DNA from: Fontivita pretiosa
Lineage (GTDB): Bacteria > Planctomycetota > Phycisphaerae > Tepidisphaerales > Tepidisphaeraceae
Assembly: GCF_050410795.1 (NCBI RefSeq)
Contig: NZ_CP191258.1
Span: forward strand, 3,348,001 to 3,412,000
Direction of reading: 5' to 3'
Length of the DNA stretch: 64,000 nucleotides
Part shown: positions 61,644 through 64,000 of the stretch, in pieces
Layout of the letters: the number at the start of each line of letters is the position of its first letter
Numbering within the stretch: the first letter of the stretch is position 1
Made by a program: the position numbers and the translations under genes
The notes under the pieces: model-generated
Database searches by the model: none
What the model was told of the DNA's origin: nothing
What the model saw: the letters and a program-made list of their open reading frames with translations, nothing else

Positions 61644-63203
61644 TTATCGGAACCGCCGCAACCGCGCACCTGACGCACCGGCCAGCACGCACAACCCCAT
61701 CATCGCCACCGATGCCGGTTCCGGAATCGCCGACGTGTAGCTGATGTCGTCAAAATACATCACGGCGTGTTTGCCGTTGTTGTCCTGCATGTTGAACACG
61801 CCGAAGCGGTCGAGGATAGCCCCATCGAGCTTTGCCCCCGGCTGGAGCACCAGAGTCCGCGTCATTTCCTCCAGCGTGACGGTAATCGCGCCCAGCCCGC
61901 CCGCGGCGTCGGGGTCGTAGTCGATCGTCCAGTCCATCGAAGTTCCATCAGGACTCAGCAGCGGCCAGGGCTGCTGCGCGAATTCGGTGATGCCGCTTTG
62001 GGTTCCGTACATCGGCGTGAAGTGACGCCCCACCGACGTGAAGCTGTCCATGTACACGCCGACGAAGTTGGACGGCGGCCAGTCCTGCTCTGCGGAGTTG
62101 AACCACCCCAGCATCACGCCGGAGTCGATGGAGAATCTGGTGACGGCGATCTTGCCGCTGGCGTGCAGGCGATCATTGAGGGTAAGGATGCCGACGTCGT
62201 CGGCGTAATAGCCCTGATACTCCTCGTCGCGGTCCTCGACGCGCCAGAACAGCCCGCCCAGCTCGCCCGCGGACGCTCCACCGGCGAAGTTGCTCGTGCG
62301 GTGTCCGAGATTGTTCGTGCCGTAGAAACTGCGGTCCTGGAACGCCGTCTGGTTGCCAACGCCCTCCCAACCGGGATTGCTGGCAAAGTTGTACACGACG
62401 CCGTTGACGTTCAGATCGTCGAAATAGGCCTCGATCTTGTTGCCCTCGACGGCCCCGGGCAACTGGTTGCTGAAGATGCCGAAACGGTTGAACACCGCGC
62501 CGTGCGAGCGGTGAAGCGGGCGAATATCCAGCGACTGCACCGGCCCGCCGTCCCACTGGAACGTCATCTGTCCGCTGCCGACGTTCGGGTTGTAATTCAC
62601 CTGAAACGAATGCTTCGCAGGGCCGGGGAAGATCGTCTGCACGCCCAGCGCACCGTCGGCGGCCCAGCGAGATGTGCCGTAGGACAGTTCGATCCCCGCC
62701 ACATTCTGGACCGGTTCGTTGAACCCGTGAATGCGGAAGCCCAGAAAGTTCGGCGGTCGCCAGCCCTGTTCCTGCGAGTTGAAGAATCCGACGAACACGT
62801 CGCTGGAGGATGTGAACCCGACGGTGTGCGTGGCCATGCGGATCGCCGCGTTCCCGGCAAAGCTCAGCGGCTGCTCGAGGGTGAGCGGCGCATCCAGGAC
62901 CAGGCCATAGTACGCGCCATTCAACGGAGCGCGGTCGATAATGCCACCGATCTCGCCGGGAGCGCTGCCGGCGAAATTGCTGGTTCGATATCCGAAGTTC
63001 TGCGTCACCACGCGCGCCACAGGCGAGATGACAACGTTGTTATGACGATCCCACCCCGGATCGGTATCGAAATCCTCAAACAACTGCACAGTGCCGCGCG
63101 ACGGCGACGCCACAAACGCCACCACCAGCCCGGCTGTACACCACGCGCTGGAGACAAAGCCGACCCTCGCGCCTGAGACAGCTCGACGGCGTGCAGCAGA
63201 CAT
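61644..63203 (-). CDS. Secreted FDTDPGW-family protein with PEP-CTERM tail
   Basis: A 519-residue exported protein, third member of the family found at 5978-8374 and 14991-17441. After a signal (~residues 15-35) two modules begin near 44 (DFDTDPGW) and 273 (NFASNPGW), each with GYRTSNFAGSAPGEIGG-type, GFFNSQEQGW or GWFNSAEQDW, and FNRFGIF or DRFGVF motifs. It lacks the dockerin-bearing module and goes directly to IPEPASVAMMGL and a basic RLRRFR end. AGGAGG seven bases upstream favours ATG 63203 over GTG 63206. It may be a cell-surface carbohydrate-binding protein (inference). Confidence 0.87.
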   Translation of the reverse strand: MSAARRRAVSGARVGFVSSAWCTAGLVVAFVASPSRGTVQLFEDFDTDPGWDRHNNVVISPVARVVTQNFGYRTSNFAGSAPGEIGGIIDRAPLNGAYYGLVLDAPLTLEQPLSFAGNAAIRMATHTVGFTSSSDVFVGFFNSQEQGWRPPNFLGFRIHGFNEPVQNVAGIELSYGTSRWAADGALGVQTIFPGPAKHSFQVNYNPNVGSGQMTFQWDGGPVQSLDIRPLHRSHGAVFNRFGIFSNQLPGAVEGNKIEAYFDDLNVNGVVYNFASNPGWEGVGNQTAFQDRSFYGTNNLGHRTSNFAGGASAGELGGLFWRVEDRDEEYQGYYADDVGILTLNDRLHASGKIAVTRFSIDSGVMLGWFNSAEQDWPPSNFVGVYMDSFTSVGRHFTPMYGTQSGITEFAQQPWPLLSPDGTSMDWTIDYDPDAAGGLGAITVTLEEMTRTLVLQPGAKLDGAILDRFGVFNMQDNNGKHAVMYFDDISYTSAIPEPASVAMMGLCVLAGASGARLRRFR

Positions 63204-63307
63204 CACAGACCTCCTCCTGGTGCCCTCCCCTGTGAATGATCACCCACCTTTGTCCGCCATTATGCACCTGGCGTGACGCCGTTTCCACAGAAAACGTCGA
63301 GGGCTGC

Positions 63308-64000
63308 TCAAGCTGCCGTGGCAGTAGGCCGGGCATCTGCCGATCCGATCCCTGGACGGAACACGAACCACAACACCACGCCCAGCAGCGCGATGCCGAC
63401 GCCCAGCAGCATGCTGAGGCTGAAGGGCCCGAGGACCGGCGGCTCGACGCGAAGCAACTCGAGGATGAAGCGTGTGACGCCCTCGAGCATGAGCATCAGC
63501 GCAAAGACGCGGCCCGGCGCCGGCCGGAGCGTGAAGAACGAGTAGCTGATGCCCGCAATCAGAAACGCGGTAAAAGCGCTGTAGAGCTGAGCGGGATGCA
63601 CCGGGCCCAGATCGTTGTTGGGAAACGTTACGGCCCACGGCAGGTCGCACACGTCGCCATAGCAGCAGCCGTTGAGAAAGCATCCGATCCGCCCGAAGCC
63701 CAGCCCGATCATCAGGCACGGTGCGACGATGTCCATGCCCAGCTTCAGCGGGACCTTCTTCTTGATCGCGTAGAGCACGAGGATGGGAAACGCCAGCAGG
63801 AATCCGCCGTAGTAGGTCAGCCCGCCGCTGCGGATGTTGATGGCATCGACGAAGTTGGCCCAGGCGGAGCGCGAGGGATCGGTGTACTGATGGAAGTTCT
63901 CGATGACATGAGACAGGCGGGCGCCGACGACGCCGGCGATCAGCGCGATCAGCCCGGCATTGACAAAAATCTCCGGATCGATGCCGCTTCGCCTGGCCAG
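63308..64000 (-). CDS. lgt: Prolipoprotein diacylglyceryl transferase, 5'-truncated
   Basis: Membrane enzyme that attaches diacylglycerol to the lipobox Cys of prolipoproteins. The frame is open to the window end, so the first ~50 residues are missing; 230 are visible. The Lgt signature GRIGCFLNGCCYG and the essential Arg in GARLSHVIEN are present, with several membrane segments. The position of the E. coli HGG motif reads TYYGGFLLA here, with Tyr for His. The lipoprotein at 45.4 kb would be a substrate. Confidence 0.93.
   Translation of the reverse strand: MARRSGIDPEIFVNAGLIALIAGVVGARLSHVIENFHQYTDPSRSAWANFVDAINIRSGGLTYYGGFLLAFPILVLYAIKKKVPLKLGMDIVAPCLMIGLGFGRIGCFLNGCCYGDVCDLPWAVTFPNNDLGPVHPAQLYSAFTAFLIAGISYSFFTLRPAPGRVFALMLMLEGVTRFILELLRVEPPVLGPFSLSMLLGVGIALLGVVLWFVFRPGIGSADARPTATAA

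Overview
The window looks like chromosomal DNA of a GC-rich planctomycete, most likely class Phycisphaerae. This rests on gene content, not on a search. Three secreted proteins end in a two-loop dockerin-like segment and/or a PEP-CTERM tail. One RTX-type protein opens with a degenerate LEPR-XLL-like motif. There is a type III glutamine synthetase and a fused siroheme decarboxylase. Both ends cut through genes: an AraC/XylR regulator on the left and lgt on the right. I saw no tRNA, rRNA, CRISPR array, transposase or phage gene.

Region 1 (1-18.5 kb) is an accessory catabolic and secretion island. It holds the XylR-like regulator, a GH28 pectinase-type hydrolase, a sugar-acid dehydratase of the enolase superfamily, a DHDPS-family aldolase, a 2-hydroxyacid dehydrogenase, an HpcH/HpaI aldolase, a LarA-type nickel-pincer racemase homologue and an aldehyde dehydrogenase. 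Large secreted dockerin/PEP-CTERM proteins are interleaved. Two of these share a perfect 840-bp inverted repeat (5977-6816 and 16603-17442) covering their C-terminal modules. An RTX-repeat protein closes the island.

Region 2 (18.5-38.3 kb) is mostly core metabolism: plsY, a polytopic GT-C-like protein, serA, a cobalamin adenosyltransferase, a PhoB/PhoR pair, hemC plus a fused AhbA-AhbB/NirDL-type siroheme decarboxylase, a ferredoxin, citrate synthase, a TonB-like protein, LOG and P-loop/deoxyribosyltransferase-like proteins, a metallothionein, ygfZ, a Nudix hydrolase and pyrK. A promoter, structured leader and intrinsic terminator precede pyrK.

Region 3 (38.3-44.2 kb) is a seven-gene sulfur-assimilation operon: cysM, a Mec-like JAMM peptidase, a rhodanese, cysK, cysC, a PHP phosphatase and cysH. 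A promoter with an overlapping inverted repeat lies just upstream.

Region 4 (44.2-64 kb) carries a GalU-like enzyme, a SYLF lipoprotein, a PAP2 phosphatase, a GH42 beta-galactosidase, a methylcitrate-cycle set (prpD, prpB and a convergent prpC-like citrate synthase), an SLOG protein, glnN, a three-repeat secreted protein, an MBL hydrolase, a DHH phosphoesterase, a fused glycosyltransferase/polysaccharide deacetylase, a third member of the secreted FDTDPGW family, and lgt. REP-like and other hairpins are scattered between genes.
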